A DNA stretch of 64,000 bases from Chloroflexota bacterium. Its GTDB lineage: Bacteria > Chloroflexota > Anaerolineae > Anaerolineales > Villigracilaceae. The stretch is from contig JACRBN010000004.1 of assembly GCA_016213105.1 (NCBI GenBank), forward strand, positions 1-64,000, read 5' to 3'. Within the stretch, counting starts at the first letter, position 1. The number at the start of each line of letters is the position of its first letter. The notes under the pieces are model-generated. The model was not told where the DNA came from, ran no database searches, and saw nothing but the letters and a program-made list of their open reading frames with translations. Below, in pieces: positions 1-9,019 of the stretch. The position numbers and the translations under genes were made by a program.

Positions 1-224
1 AGTGGGAGAGAAACGCTGAAAAGCATCTGGTTTTTGGTGTTCCGCACAACATTTTGGCAATATTTTGGCTGTTTTTTAGCCTGTTGTGGGAAGTTTTTTT
101 GAACTTTTTTCGAACCAGGAGTTTTTCGACAGTCTCGTTGGGCGTTTCACTGCAAATGATAGCTACATGATTTTGTGGATGGAACTTTATCCGCACATTA
201 GCCGTCGCAAATCACAAGGAAATC

Positions 225-929
225 ATGAAAATGAAAACCAATTGGCTGGCTATTGCAATATTAGTGTTTGGCCTTTCAGCATGTGGTGCTCCAACAACAC
301 CTCTACTGGAACAGACTATTTCGCCTACTACTGTAATTATCTCTACAAACACCCCTCTTCCAGTAATTCCTACGGCAACATCTATTCCTATTGCTACATT
401 ATCAGCCTCTCCAACACCTCTGCTGTTTACAGATCCTTCCATACCGTTATCAGAGAGAATCGTTTACTACTACTTTGTGACACCTGTGGAAACTCCCATC
501 CCAGAAGGCAGTGTAACGATCTCGTCAACATACATCCTTGCGCCAACGTTCTCTGACATAACCTATGGCCCTAATACCGTCGATAATCTTAGGACGGCAT
601 TCGAAGCCGTTCTAAATGATGGTAGAAACGGTTGGGTAAGTGGTAAATTGGAAATCGTCGATATTTCTTTTGATGATGTTCATGCAAATGTGGTTTTACA
701 AGGTGAGTATTTTGGCGTAGGTGATGTCACGCTGATAGCTGCCAGTATGCAAATACTCATGACGGTGTTTGCGAATCCTTCTGTACAAACTGCTACCGTC
801 ACGCTTAATGGAGATACGATTGGTAATCTAGGCATCTCGAATAGTATGAATGCTAAATCCGCTAACTATGTGTTTACTCGCGCTGAAATCGAAACATTCA
901 TTAAAGAACATGCCTATGTATCACCTTGA
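225..929 (+). CDS. Putative lipoprotein, GerMN-like C-terminus
   Basis: A 234-residue exported protein of unknown function. The N-terminus has a short basic stretch, a hydrophobic core and a lipobox LSAC ending at Cys20, so it is probably lipidated at the membrane surface. A Pro/Thr/Ser-rich linker follows (about residues 21-75). The C-terminal half has alternating beta-rich and helical segments ending in TVTLNGDTIGNLGI, which resembles GerMN domains; this is a resemblance by eye only. The start is supported by AAGGA a few bases upstream. Base composition is more AT-rich than most of the window, and an attC-like element follows directly, so it may be a mobile cassette gene. Confidence 0.7.
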   Translation: MKMKTNWLAIAILVFGLSACGAPTTPLLEQTISPTTVIISTNTPLPVIPTATSIPIATLSASPTPLLFTDPSIPLSERIVYYYFVTPVETPIPEGSVTISSTYILAPTFSDITYGPNTVDNLRTAFEAVLNDGRNGWVSGKLEIVDISFDDVHANVVLQGEYFGVGDVTLIAASMQILMTVFANPSVQTATVTLNGDTIGNLGISNSMNAKSANYVFTRAEIETFIKEHAYVSP

Positions 930-967
930 TACCTAAGAGAAGACGGTATCATTGGTAAGAAAAAAAC

Positions 968-1094
968 GCCCAACAAAGCGTGCACCTGACGTGTGGGATT
1001 CTGCGGCATTTTCGAGTATTTTTCTGGCTTCGAGTTTTTTCTGCTCTCAGGCATTATCCAAGCCCGCCCTTGCCACTGCCACACGCCGTTAGCC
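968..1094 (+). repeat. attC-like / interspersed palindromic element
   Basis: The element opens with GCCCAAC, which fits the integron R'' box RYYYAAC, and closes with GTTAGCC, an imperfect R' box. Just inside, ACGTGTGG (988-995) pairs with CCACACGC (1079-1086), giving the expected inner stem. It lies 39 bases after the lipoprotein stop codon, the usual position of an attC site in a gene cassette. No integrase is present in the window. It could equally be a member of an interspersed repeat family with no recombination role. Confidence 0.4.
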
Positions 1095-1159
1095 CGCCCT
1101 CTCCATCAGTTATTCAATCATGGTGTATGGAAAACTATGAGACATTGGCATCCCGACTC

Positions 1160-1277
1160 TAGCGCCGAACGGAACGATTGCCGCGCACGTGAACGGATGG
1201 CAAAGCAATTGTATGAATCCATTGGTTTCAAGATCGTCAACAGGTATCTTGACTATGAAAAATCAGGGGAAGATTGA
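1160..1277 (+). pseudogene. Remnant of a GNAT acetyltransferase (C-terminal tail)
   Basis: The frame ending at 1277 reads RERMAKQLYESIGFKIVNRY and then LDYEKSGED, the typical last helix and strand of GNAT N-acetyltransferases. No acetyl-CoA binding motif (Q/RxxGxG/A) or upstream core precedes it, and the frame upstream is non-homologous. It looks like the decayed 3' end of a gene next to the attC-like repeat. Boundaries are approximate. Confidence 0.5.
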
Positions 1278-1284
1278 CACCTGA

Positions 1285-3177
1285 TTATGGCAATCCGAAT
1301 GTCCTGACCAGGAAGACCGCCATCTGGGCGCGCGTGACAGACGACCCCGGGCAATATTTCCCCGAGCCGCAGCCGCCCGTGACCGACTCCAGCGCCAGTT
1401 GTTCGATCCAGGCCGCGGCCCAGTACGTTGACGGAATATCGGTGAACAACGTCCCGCTGGCGGCGGGAGGAGAGTAGTTCGGGTCATACTTCGCGCGCAG
1501 GAGGAACACCGCCATCTCCGCGCGGGTGGTGGTTTTCTGCGGGCAAAAATTACCGTCCCCGCAGCCGCCGGTCACCCCGTCGCTTCGCAGGGCTTCGATC
1601 CAGTCCGCGGCCCAATGTCCGGCGGTATCGCCGAAGGTGGGCGGAACGTCCGGGGGCAGGTATGAATTTCCGTGCATGCCGCGCTCCAGAAAGACCGCCA
1701 TCTGGGCGCGGGTCACACTTTGGGAGGGACAATACCGCAAGGGGAGGATTGCGCAGCCGCCTGTCAGCCCGGCATCGTATGCCCGCTCGATCCAGGTGAA
1801 GGACCAATAATTGTAGGGGACATCCGAGAAGACGGGCGGATACATCTCCGCATGAGCCGCAGTCACACCTTCATCCAAATAGAAATGCTCCCAGATAAAC
1901 CCGTTCCCATAATTGGCGAGCGCGAGGAAGAGCCACTCCTGGGCCAGGGCGCTGAAACGCTGACTGCATTGCCCATATTCCGCCGCGCCCGGGTCGGCCA
2001 GGACGGCATCGGGGAATCCATAGGCCGGGTCATAGGAACAGATCGAAAGCGCCGACAGGGCCTGCAAATTCGCAGCCGCCTCGGGCGCCAGGGAGGAGAT
2101 CAAGGCCAGGGCGCTGGCGTGCGGCGTCACCAGTCCGGGCCGGGTTTCGAGCGGATCAGGCGAGGCTGCCGGTGGCGCACCCTGCTGGACGTATCCGCCC
2201 CCGCCCAGATCGTAACAATCGGAGAGGCCCCAGGCGGCATATCCCTGGTCGGCGGCGTAGGCCGCCTGCGCCTGCGTGACAGGCAGGAGGGTCTTCCTGC
2301 CATAGGAGGTGTTCTGTTCCTGGATGAACAGCGCAGGGCTGGTGTACGTGAAATAGGAACCGTCCCAGTTCATCCGCTCGACTTGCACATCCCCATAGAG
2401 GCCCGATGGCTTTTCGAGCGCCGCCAGACTCAGTTGGAACTCCTCCGCGCTGAACTGACCCAGGGCCCGCGCGACGAAGTTGATGATCCGATTCTCGTTC
2501 GAATAATAGTCCGCCTGGGTGCCGCCCTGCGGATCCTCCACGCCGCCCCACGAGAAGCGATGCGTGTCGTAGTGATACCACAGCATGAAATCCATATCCG
2601 CCAGGATCTCGTCGGCTTTTTGCGCCAGCGCATTGTGGCCGCCCGCCTGCGCATATGCGCGGATGGTGATCAGGCTGGCCGCCAACCAGGCGTTATCGAC
2701 CGAAGGCACCAGGTGGTCGTCCACCCCCGCTCCCACCACCGGCGGCGACCAGGAAATCCAATACCATTGATAGAATACGCTTTGGTCATAGGCATTGGGG
2801 CCGTTCGGCTGTTGGACTTGCGAACCGCTCTGCCAAGCGCGCAGCTGGTCCAGGATGGCGCCGATCTCGCTCTCGGTCTGCGGCCAGGCCGGGCTCCAGA
2901 CTGCCTGCATATCGTAGGCGGCCAGCCAGGACAGGGCATAAAAGCCGATCTCCGCGGTATTGGCGTAATCGCCGCCGCTCACGGTCGTGGAGCGCCAACT
3001 CCAGGGCAGGTGGTTTTCTGTGGCCCAGTCGGAGCTCAGGTAGGTCCACGTGTCGAGGGACAATTCATCGAGAAACACATTTTCCGTGTACGCCTGGGTG
3101 GCGTTCGTCGTGGATGTGGGCGCAATACAATTCCCCAGAAGGAGCGCAACCACCAGAACCTTCATCAGGGTTTTCAT
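1285..3177 (-). CDS. Lipoprotein with glycoamylase-like/DUF3131-type domain and three SLH repeats
   Basis: A large surface protein, 630 residues from the chosen start. The N-terminus MKTLMKVLVVALLLGNC is a lipoprotein signal peptide. The body (about residues 35-430) is rich in Trp and Tyr and resembles alpha/alpha-barrel DUF3131 or glycoamylase-like domains, for example ALSWLAAYDMQAVWSPAW and VPSVDNAWLAASLITIR. Three SLH modules follow, each with FxDxPxxxWxxxWIExL and VTRAQMAVFL signatures, which suggests attachment to the cell wall or a surface layer. The ATG at 3177 has GGAG five bases upstream; the longer frame to 3204 has no better signal. It sits 14 bases after the membrane protein at 3192 and is probably cotranscribed. 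Substrate is unknown. Confidence 0.75.
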   Translation of the reverse strand: MKTLMKVLVVALLLGNCIAPTSTTNATQAYTENVFLDELSLDTWTYLSSDWATENHLPWSWRSTTVSGGDYANTAEIGFYALSWLAAYDMQAVWSPAWPQTESEIGAILDQLRAWQSGSQVQQPNGPNAYDQSVFYQWYWISWSPPVVGAGVDDHLVPSVDNAWLAASLITIRAYAQAGGHNALAQKADEILADMDFMLWYHYDTHRFSWGGVEDPQGGTQADYYSNENRIINFVARALGQFSAEEFQLSLAALEKPSGLYGDVQVERMNWDGSYFTYTSPALFIQEQNTSYGRKTLLPVTQAQAAYAADQGYAAWGLSDCYDLGGGGYVQQGAPPAASPDPLETRPGLVTPHASALALISSLAPEAAANLQALSALSICSYDPAYGFPDAVLADPGAAEYGQCSQRFSALAQEWLFLALANYGNGFIWEHFYLDEGVTAAHAEMYPPVFSDVPYNYWSFTWIERAYDAGLTGGCAILPLRYCPSQSVTRAQMAVFLERGMHGNSYLPPDVPPTFGDTAGHWAADWIEALRSDGVTGGCGDGNFCPQKTTTRAEMAVFLLRAKYDPNYSPPAASGTLFTDIPSTYWAAAWIEQLALESVTGGCGSGKYCPGSSVTRAQMAVFLVRTFGLP

Positions 3178-3191
3178 GTTTTCTCCAGAGG

Positions 3192-4304
3192 TTATTGGGG
3201 ACAACTCCCCGAACTTCCATCGTAGGGATAAAGCTCGATATCATCCAGGAGGAATTCCCCCGCCGCCAGCGGATCTCCCGGGGCTGGGAAGAACAGAATG
3301 GTTTTGAGCCTGCCCAAATTGACCTGGGACTTCACACTGGAATAGTCAAAGGTCAACAGCGTCCAGCCTTCGGGGTCGACAGCCTCCTTGATGCCGATCT
3401 CCGCCTGCCTGAGATCCTGGTCCTCCAGCTTGACCAGCAATTTCACCGCGCCATAGACCCAGACCCGCAACTCCTGGTCCACGCCGCGCGGGAAACAACA
3501 GCCTACATTTGCGGCTGCAACATACTGGTATGTATCAGTTTTATGGTACACCACACGGAAGGAGTATGTTCCAGAGTGGGCGCGTAAATCGGTTTCCGCA
3601 TAACTGAACACTTGTGGATCGGGGCTGAACCAGTTGACCTTCCGCGCGCCTTCAAAATCTTCGATCCGACAGCCCAAGTAGGGTTCAACAGTTGGGGTCA
3701 GCGTGGAGAGGGTTGTCGGCTGGCTAAGTTGAGAGGGGTCGTCCGTCATGGCGGGGTCTGGACTGGCAACAGGCGTGTTCGTGGCTGAAGGACGATAGAC
3801 CGAGGCGGGTAATTTAACGCGCGTACTGAAGATACGCTGCCAGCCTGAAGGGACCTCACTGCTAGTCAAAAGTTCGCTCTCGACCATGATCAGGTACTTG
3901 CCCTGGGGAATGCTGTGAAACTCGAAGGCGCCCTCCTCATCCGTAACAGTCTTGTGGTCCACGCCGCTCGAATCGGTCAGGACCAGCCTGGCCCCCGTCA
4001 GGGGCGCGTTCTGCACATCCACCACCCTGCCGACCACGGTGGCGGGACGGGAAACCAGCATATAGATGAACAGGATCAGGACGGCGGGCACGATCCAGGT
4101 TGCGATGGCGGTGGCATAGTTGATGCTCTTCCTCTTAAGAAATACCCCCGTGATCACCAGGCCCAAAAGCAATGCCAGAACAGGCCCAAACAAACTGGCA
4201 GGAATGGTCAGCGAGAAAACCCCAAAGATGGCCGCCATGGAACCCGCAATGGCCAGGATCTCCAGCATCGGACGAACAACGGGACTTTCCTTTTGCTCAG
4301 GCAT
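3192..4304 (-). CDS. Membrane protein with carboxypeptidase-regulatory-like and CBM-like domains
   Basis: A 370-residue protein. Three hydrophobic helices occupy about residues 10-90. They are followed by an extracytoplasmic beta-sandwich VVGRVVDVQNAPLTGARLVL...GAFEFHSIPQGKY, typical of carboxypeptidase regulatory-like folds (about 95-170), a Thr/Pro linker, and a C-terminal jelly-roll-like region (about 220-370) beginning GCRIEDFEGARKVNWF, similar to carbohydrate-binding or CIA30-type modules. An ATG at 4304 has GGAGG eight bases upstream and is preferred over a GTG at 4319 that lies inside that site. It is first in a two-gene unit with the SLH lipoprotein, so the pair may act together on surface glycans (inference). 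Confidence 0.65.
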   Translation of the reverse strand: MPEQKESPVVRPMLEILAIAGSMAAIFGVFSLTIPASLFGPVLALLLGLVITGVFLKRKSINYATAIATWIVPAVLILFIYMLVSRPATVVGRVVDVQNAPLTGARLVLTDSSGVDHKTVTDEEGAFEFHSIPQGKYLIMVESELLTSSEVPSGWQRIFSTRVKLPASVYRPSATNTPVASPDPAMTDDPSQLSQPTTLSTLTPTVEPYLGCRIEDFEGARKVNWFSPDPQVFSYAETDLRAHSGTYSFRVVYHKTDTYQYVAAANVGCCFPRGVDQELRVWVYGAVKLLVKLEDQDLRQAEIGIKEAVDPEGWTLLTFDYSSVKSQVNLGRLKTILFFPAPGDPLAAGEFLLDDIELYPYDGSSGSCPQ

Positions 4305-4387
4305 GACACTGCCCTCCACTCGTAACAGTCGTCACAATCAGTATAAGAAGTTTTCCGTCGAAATACAATCATGGAACGGGAAACGAA

Positions 4388-4422
4388 AACTCCCCGCCAA
4401 TCAAAATGACCGGCGGGGAGTT
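4388..4422 (-). terminator. Terminator after pckA
   Basis: An 11-bp perfect stem, AACTCCCCGCC with GGCGGGGAGTT, around a 13-base loop, followed on the minus strand by a T-rich run. It lies directly downstream of the pckA stop codon and separates it from the next minus-strand gene. Confidence 0.8.
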
Positions 4423-4441
4423 AAGTCCAGTTGTCGCGGGC

Positions 4442-6091
4442 CTACTTCACCTTCGGCCCCGCGTCGAGCACTTCCTGCGGGGTGCCTTCGGTGAACTTGG
4501 CGAAATTTTCGATGAAGCGCTGGGCCAGGTCCTTGTAGCGCTTGTCGTACTCGGCGCGGCTGGGCCAACTGGACCACGGCTCCAGCACGGAGTCGGGCAC
4601 ATCGGGACAGGTCCTAGGCACTTCGAAGCCGAAGACTGGATCCTGGTAGTATTCCACGCCGTCCAGCTTGCCGGTCAGGGCGGCGTTAAGCAGGGCGCGC
4701 GTGTAGCGGATCGAGATGCGTTTGCCCACGCCGTAGGGTCCGCCCACCCAGCCGGTGTTGACCAGCCAGCAGGTCACGCCGTAGCGTTCGATCTTGCGCT
4801 TGAGCAGTTCCGCGTACTTGTAGGGATGATGCACCATGAACGGTCCGCCGAAGCAGGCGCTGAAGGTGATCTCCGGCTCGTCGCGCAGGCCAACCTCGGT
4901 CCCGGCGATCTTGGCCGTATACCCCGAAATGAACTGGTACAAGGCCTGGTCCGGGGTCAGGCGCGCGATGGGCGGCATCACGCCGCTGGCGTCGCAGGTC
5001 AGCATGATGACGTTCTTCGGGTGGCCGGCCTTCTTCTCGGGCACGGCATTGTCGATGAAATCCAGCGGGTAGGAGGCGCGCGTGTTCTCGGTCAGCGAGT
5101 CATCATCCAGGTCGATCAGGCGCGTGACCGGGTCGAAGGGCACGTTCTCGAGGATGGTGCCGAAGCGTTTGGTGGTGGCGTAGATCTCGGGCTCGGCGGA
5201 TTCGGACAGGCCGATGACCTTGGCGTAGCATCCGCCTTCGAAGTTGAAGACACCCTCGTCGCTCCAGCCGTGCTCGTCGTCGCCGATCAGGCGTCGGGTC
5301 GGGTCGGCGGAGAGGGTGGTCTTGCCCGTGCCGCTCAATCCGAAGAACAGGGCCACATCATTCGCATCCTGCGGGTTGACGTTCGCCGAGCAGTGCATCG
5401 AGAGCACGCCTTCCAGCGGCAGCAGGTAATTCAGGATGGTGAAGACCGACTTCTTGATCTCACCCGCGTAGGCCGTGTTGCCGATAATGGCCAGCTTCTT
5501 CTCGAAGGACAGGCAGATGAAGGTCTCGGAGTTGGTGTTGTCCACCATGGGCATGCCCTTGAAGGACGGCAGCGCCAGAATCGTAAACTCGGGCACGAAG
5601 CGCTTGTATTCCTCCAGCGACTGCGGCAGGATGAACATGTTGCGCACGAAGTGACTGTGCCAGGCCAGCTCGGTCACGATGCGCACGGGCAGACGGTAGT
5701 TCTCGTCCGCGCCGCCGTAGACATCCTGGACGAAGACGTCACGCCCTTGCAGGAAGCCCAACATGCGGTCGTACATGACCTCGAACTTGTCCGGCGCGAA
5801 CGGGCGGTTGTACACGCCCCACCAGACGTTGCCCTCCGAGTCGGTTTCGCGCACCACGAACTTGTCGTTGGCCGAGCGCGCGGTGTGCTTGCCCGTGTTC
5901 GCCACGAACGGCCCGCCCGTGACCAGCGCGCCTTCATTGCGGAAGGTGGCTTCTTCGACCAGGGCTTCGGTCGGCAGGTTCCAATAAGCCAGGCGCAGAT
6001 TCCCGACGCCGTGCTGGGACAGGTTGTAATCCGCCTTGCGCACCTGGGCGATGCCCTCGGCGGGAGTTTTGATGTTGAGTAGGTTATTCAT
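4442..6091 (-). CDS. pckA: Phosphoenolpyruvate carboxykinase (ATP)
   Basis: A cytosolic gluconeogenic enzyme converting oxaloacetate and ATP to PEP, CO2 and ADP. The protein has 549 residues, normal for the ATP-dependent family. The kinase P-loop GLSGTGKTTLSADP lies near residue 250, preceded by MHCSANV and followed by LIGDDEHGW, which carries metal-binding acidic residues. FNFEGGCYAK and the RISIRYTRALL region are also conserved. The start has GAGG six bases upstream. No organic-acid genes are adjacent; a strong hairpin ends the transcript. Identity is secure; physiological direction is inferred from the family. Confidence 0.96.
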   Translation of the reverse strand: MNNLLNIKTPAEGIAQVRKADYNLSQHGVGNLRLAYWNLPTEALVEEATFRNEGALVTGGPFVANTGKHTARSANDKFVVRETDSEGNVWWGVYNRPFAPDKFEVMYDRMLGFLQGRDVFVQDVYGGADENYRLPVRIVTELAWHSHFVRNMFILPQSLEEYKRFVPEFTILALPSFKGMPMVDNTNSETFICLSFEKKLAIIGNTAYAGEIKKSVFTILNYLLPLEGVLSMHCSANVNPQDANDVALFFGLSGTGKTTLSADPTRRLIGDDEHGWSDEGVFNFEGGCYAKVIGLSESAEPEIYATTKRFGTILENVPFDPVTRLIDLDDDSLTENTRASYPLDFIDNAVPEKKAGHPKNVIMLTCDASGVMPPIARLTPDQALYQFISGYTAKIAGTEVGLRDEPEITFSACFGGPFMVHHPYKYAELLKRKIERYGVTCWLVNTGWVGGPYGVGKRISIRYTRALLNAALTGKLDGVEYYQDPVFGFEVPRTCPDVPDSVLEPWSSWPSRAEYDKRYKDLAQRFIENFAKFTEGTPQEVLDAGPKVK

Positions 6092-6185
6092 GGTTCCTCA
6101 TCATAAGATGATTAGAGAGCAGATACGCAGAGAACAGTCACGCAGTTACCATTTACTATTCTCTACTCCCTATTCTCTACTCTCT
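6092..6185. repeat. Short low-complexity repeats (CTATTCTCTACTC type)
   Basis: The gap holds imperfect repeats of a CTATTCTCTACTC unit (6157-6185) next to a TTACCATTTACTATT stretch. Such degenerate short repeats recur elsewhere in this window, including in coding sequence. No gene or terminator is evident. Confidence 0.5.
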
Positions 6186-7403
6186 CTATAGCCAATCCCG
6201 AATCATCTTCTTGTCGCCGATGTAGATTTCGTTCGGCGAGGTCGGGTCGAGCGCCCACTTGATGCGCGCCAGCCCCTCGGTCACGTCCTTGACGGAACCC
6301 GCGAAGGACAGGCGGATGTGGCCTTCCATGCCGAATTCCTTGCCGGGCACGGTCACCACCAGCGCCTTCTTCAACAGGAAGCGCGAGACCTCCACCGAGT
6401 TGCCGTTGAAGGCGCGCAGGTCGGGCAGGGCGTAGAAGGTGCCGCTGGGCGGAATCAACCGCGCGCCGTTGAAGGTCTTCATCTCCTGCAGCAGCACGTC
6501 GCGGTTGTTCTGGATCTGGAGCCGCAGCGCCTCGACCACAGATTGCAGGCCGTTCAGCGCGCCCTCAGCCGCCGCCTGGGCAATGGGCGAGACGCAGGAG
6601 GTGGTCTGCGCCATGACGTTGGTCATCACGCGGATCAGGTCGCGCGGCCCGACCACCCAGCCGATGCGAAAGCCGGTCATGCCGTAGAGTTTGGCCACAC
6701 CGTTGACCACGATGATGTGCGAATTCTCCACGTCCAGTTTGGTGAACGAGTAGGCGGGCGCGGCCACGTTGCGGTCGAAGGTCAGCTTGTGGTAGATGTC
6801 GTCGCAGATCAGGTAGAGGCCCTTACGTTCGCAAAAGTCCACAATCTTTGCGATCAACTCAGGCGGATAGATGGCTCCCGAGGGATTGTTCGGGCTGTTA
6901 ACGATGATCGCGCGCGTGGACGAGGATACGGCGCGCTCGATGTCCTCGAAGCGCGGGATGAAGGTGCCGTCCTCGGGCGTCACGATGACGGGCACGCCCA
7001 TGCACATCTTGATCATCTCGCAATATGAAACCCAGTAGGGCGCGATGACGAGCACCTCGTCCTGTGGGTTGAGGATGGAATAGAAGATATTGAAGAGCGA
7101 CTGCTTCGCGCCGTTGGTGATGGTCACGTTCTCGGGCGCAACCAGGCGGTTGTAGCTCTCCTCCGTGTAGCGGATGACCGCCTTCTTCATCGAGGGCAGG
7201 CCGTCGGGCGGGGTGTATTTCACCTCGCCGCTGGTCAGTTTGGCGCCCGAGGACAGGACGGCCGCGATGGGCGTCTTGTTTTTCGGTTCGCCGATCCCCA
7301 GGTTGATGACCGGCTCGCCGCGTTCCCGCAGCAGCCGCGCCTCTTCGTTCAAGGCGAAGGTGGGAGATTCTGCGATCCCGCTGGCTAATTTGCTGAGTTT
7401 CAT
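6186..7403 (-). CDS. Class I/II pyridoxal-phosphate aminotransferase (aspartate aminotransferase-like)
   Basis: A 405-residue PLP enzyme of the AspC/AlaA superfamily. It has INLGIGEPKN near the N-terminus, VNSPNNPSGAIYPPE (the NPxNPTG-type motif), a conserved Asp in ICDDIYHKLTFD, and the PLP-binding lysine in NGVAKLYGMTGFRIGWVVG followed by the carboxylate-binding Arg. It probably transfers an amino group between aspartate (or a related amino acid) and 2-oxoglutarate; substrate cannot be fixed from sequence. AAGGAG lies six bases before the ATG. It is 94 bases upstream of pckA on the same strand, so the two might be linked as oxaloacetate-producing and oxaloacetate-using enzymes (inference). 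Confidence 0.88.
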   Translation of the reverse strand: MKLSKLASGIAESPTFALNEEARLLRERGEPVINLGIGEPKNKTPIAAVLSSGAKLTSGEVKYTPPDGLPSMKKAVIRYTEESYNRLVAPENVTITNGAKQSLFNIFYSILNPQDEVLVIAPYWVSYCEMIKMCMGVPVIVTPEDGTFIPRFEDIERAVSSSTRAIIVNSPNNPSGAIYPPELIAKIVDFCERKGLYLICDDIYHKLTFDRNVAAPAYSFTKLDVENSHIIVVNGVAKLYGMTGFRIGWVVGPRDLIRVMTNVMAQTTSCVSPIAQAAAEGALNGLQSVVEALRLQIQNNRDVLLQEMKTFNGARLIPPSGTFYALPDLRAFNGNSVEVSRFLLKKALVVTVPGKEFGMEGHIRLSFAGSVKDVTEGLARIKWALDPTSPNEIYIGDKKMIRDWL

Positions 7404-7448
7404 GAATTCTCCTTGTGTTTCCGCAGGTGCGGATGTGTCTTAAAGCAA

Positions 7449-7475
7449 ATCTGGTCAGGGAAACCCTGACCAGAT
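7449..7475 (-). terminator. Hairpin after fabD
   Basis: A perfect 12-bp inverted repeat, ATCTGGTCAGGG with CCCTGACCAGAT, with a 3-base loop in the gap between fabD and the aminotransferase gene. On the minus strand it is followed by a short T-rich run, so it may end the rpmF-fabD transcript. Confidence 0.6.
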
Positions 7476-7609
7476 ATACGTTCAGAACCGCTGGAGAGCG
7501 GCGTCGCTCATCCGATTGTCAGACAAAACAATCATGCGGTCATTATACCGCAGGCGCCCGGCTGCGCTGTCACGTCCCCGATGTTACAAATATCGCCTGT
7601 CGTGGGCCG

Positions 7610-8557
7610 CTACGCCGCCTGCAAAGCCTCGAAATCCTGCGGCGCGCCGAGGGCCAGCCCCTCCACTGACGAATCGATGCGGCGGATCAGGCCGAGCAGC
7701 ACATTTCCGCTGCCCAGTTCGACGAAGGACTGGATGCCCTGCCCGATCAGGTATTGCACCGACTCGGTCCAGCGCACGCGCGAGGTGTGCTGCGCCACCA
7801 GGTCCCAGCGCAACTGCTCCGCTGAGGTGATCGGCCCGGCCTTGACGTTGCTGACGACCAGGATTCTCGCGGCCCCCATCGGCGCGGCCCTGACGGCGGC
7901 CTCGAAATCGGCCTGGATGGGCGCCATCAACGGCGAGTGCGCCGCGATGCTGACCGCCAGCGGGATGGCGCGCTTGGCGCCCGCCGCCTTGGTCCCCGCG
8001 ATGGCGCGCTCCACGGCCGCCTTCGCGCCCGAGATGACCACCTGCCCGGGACAGTTGTCGTTGGCCACCTGGACGATCTCCGCTTCGGTGCTGGCCTGCG
8101 CGCAGACCGCCTCCAGCGCGGGGATGTCGAGGTTGAGCACGGCCGCCATGCCGCCCGGGGCGATCTCGCCGGCGCGCTTCATCAATTCACCGCGGCGGCG
8201 CACCAGTTGCAGGCCCTCCGCGAAGGGCAGCGCGCCCGCCGCCGTCAGCGCCGACAGTTCGCCCAGGGAATGTCCCGCCACGGCGGCGGGAACGAAGTCA
8301 GGATAAAGCTGGGAGAATACACGCAGGGCCGCCATCGAATGAACGTACAGCGCAGGCTGGGTGTTGACGGTTTCGTTCAGTTCCTCCGCGGGGCCGGCCC
8401 ACATCAACTGCGAGAGGGAAAAACCCAGCAGGGCGTCGGCTTCCTCGAAGGTCTGCCTGGCAATGGGATACGCCTGGGCCAGGTCGCGGCCCATGCCCAC
8501 GGCCTGGGAGCCTTGCCCGGGGAAAACAAATGCGGTCGTCTTGGGATTGAGATTCAT
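7610..8557 (-). CDS. fabD: Malonyl-CoA:ACP transacylase
   Basis: Loads malonyl groups onto acyl carrier protein for fatty acid synthesis. The 315-residue length is typical of the family. The N-terminal FPGQGSQAVGMG motif (12-23) and the nucleophile motif GHSLGE with Ser97 are present. The conserved Gln of GQGSQ and an Arg-containing LVRRRGELM segment also match. AAAGGAAA lies upstream of the ATG. It follows rpmF across a strong hairpin, the usual rpmF-fab arrangement in bacteria, which coordinates ribosome and membrane production. Confidence 0.94.
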   Translation of the reverse strand: MNLNPKTTAFVFPGQGSQAVGMGRDLAQAYPIARQTFEEADALLGFSLSQLMWAGPAEELNETVNTQPALYVHSMAALRVFSQLYPDFVPAAVAGHSLGELSALTAAGALPFAEGLQLVRRRGELMKRAGEIAPGGMAAVLNLDIPALEAVCAQASTEAEIVQVANDNCPGQVVISGAKAAVERAIAGTKAAGAKRAIPLAVSIAAHSPLMAPIQADFEAAVRAAPMGAARILVVSNVKAGPITSAEQLRWDLVAQHTSRVRWTESVQYLIGQGIQSFVELGSGNVLLGLIRRIDSSVEGLALGAPQDFEALQAA

Positions 8558-8585
8558 ATCGATTTCCTTTGCCCTTTAAACACAA

Positions 8586-8610
8586 ACGGGCCGTGTTCGT
8601 CACGGCCCGT
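8586..8610 (-). terminator. Strong hairpin between rpmF and fabD
   Basis: A perfect 10-bp stem, ACGGGCCGTG with CACGGCCCGT, around a 5-base loop. On the minus strand TTTGTGTTT follows. It may partly terminate after rpmF or set the ratio of the two products. Confidence 0.55.
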
Positions 8611-8626
8611 CGGGATTTGATGATGA

Positions 8627-8827
8627 CTACGCGGCGGATTTCTTTTCTTTTTTCACTTCCATGACCTCACGACCGTCGTAGAAACCACATTTGGGGCAGA
8701 CGGTGTGCGGCAGGCACATGGAACCACAGTTCGAGCAGGCAACGGTGTTACGGGCTACCAGCGCATCATGTGCGCGGCGGCGGTCGCGGCGGCCTTTGGA
8801 ATGTTTACGCTTTGGATGGGGCGGCAT
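8627..8827 (-). CDS. rpmF: 50S ribosomal protein L32
   Basis: A 66-residue ribosomal protein. The N-terminus MPPHPKRKHSKGRRDRRRAH is the standard L32 opening, and a zinc ribbon follows with CSNCGSMCLPHTVCPKCG, whose two CxxC pairs bind zinc. AAAGGAG precedes the ATG. A good promoter and a leader hairpin lie upstream. Confidence 0.97.
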   Translation of the reverse strand: MPPHPKRKHSKGRRDRRRAHDALVARNTVACSNCGSMCLPHTVCPKCGFYDGREVMEVKKEKKSAA

Positions 8828-8850
8828 GATCTTTCTCCTTTATGACAAAA

Positions 8851-8923
8851 CATGCCGGGCAAACGCCCGGCGGATTTTCCAGACAAGCGGGCAGATTATA
8901 GCGGCATCAGGCGCAAGCGTCAA
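8851..8923 (-). promoter_or_regulatory. rpmF promoter and leader hairpin
   Basis: On the minus strand TTGACG (8918-8923) and TATAAT (8895-8900) are separated by 17 bases, a near-consensus housekeeping promoter. The predicted leader carries a GC-rich hairpin, GCCGGGC with GCCCGGC (about 8851-8868), before the ribosome-binding site. The hairpin may be regulatory or may only stabilise the leader. Confidence 0.75.
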
Positions 8924-9019
8924 GGAAAATTGCTGTGAATTATATGAAAACTTGCGCGCGCCGCAAAACCCCGCCCGAAGGTCGCGCCGTTCGTTCAAAC
9001 CCATAGTAAAATCAACCTC

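Noticed and set aside
1-144. Second attC-like site left of the lipoprotein gene
   Set aside because: GTTGGGC (138-144) and ATTAGCC (196-202) resemble recombination boxes, but no pairing inner stems or correct orientation were found.
1672-3225. Long plus-strand open frame of 517 codons
   Set aside because: It is antisense to the SLH lipoprotein gene, whose signal peptide, SLH repeats and ribosome-binding site are clear; the plus frame has no domain.
4406-6082. Plus-strand open frame of 558 codons
   Set aside because: It is the shadow of pckA on the opposite strand, caused by high GC at third positions.
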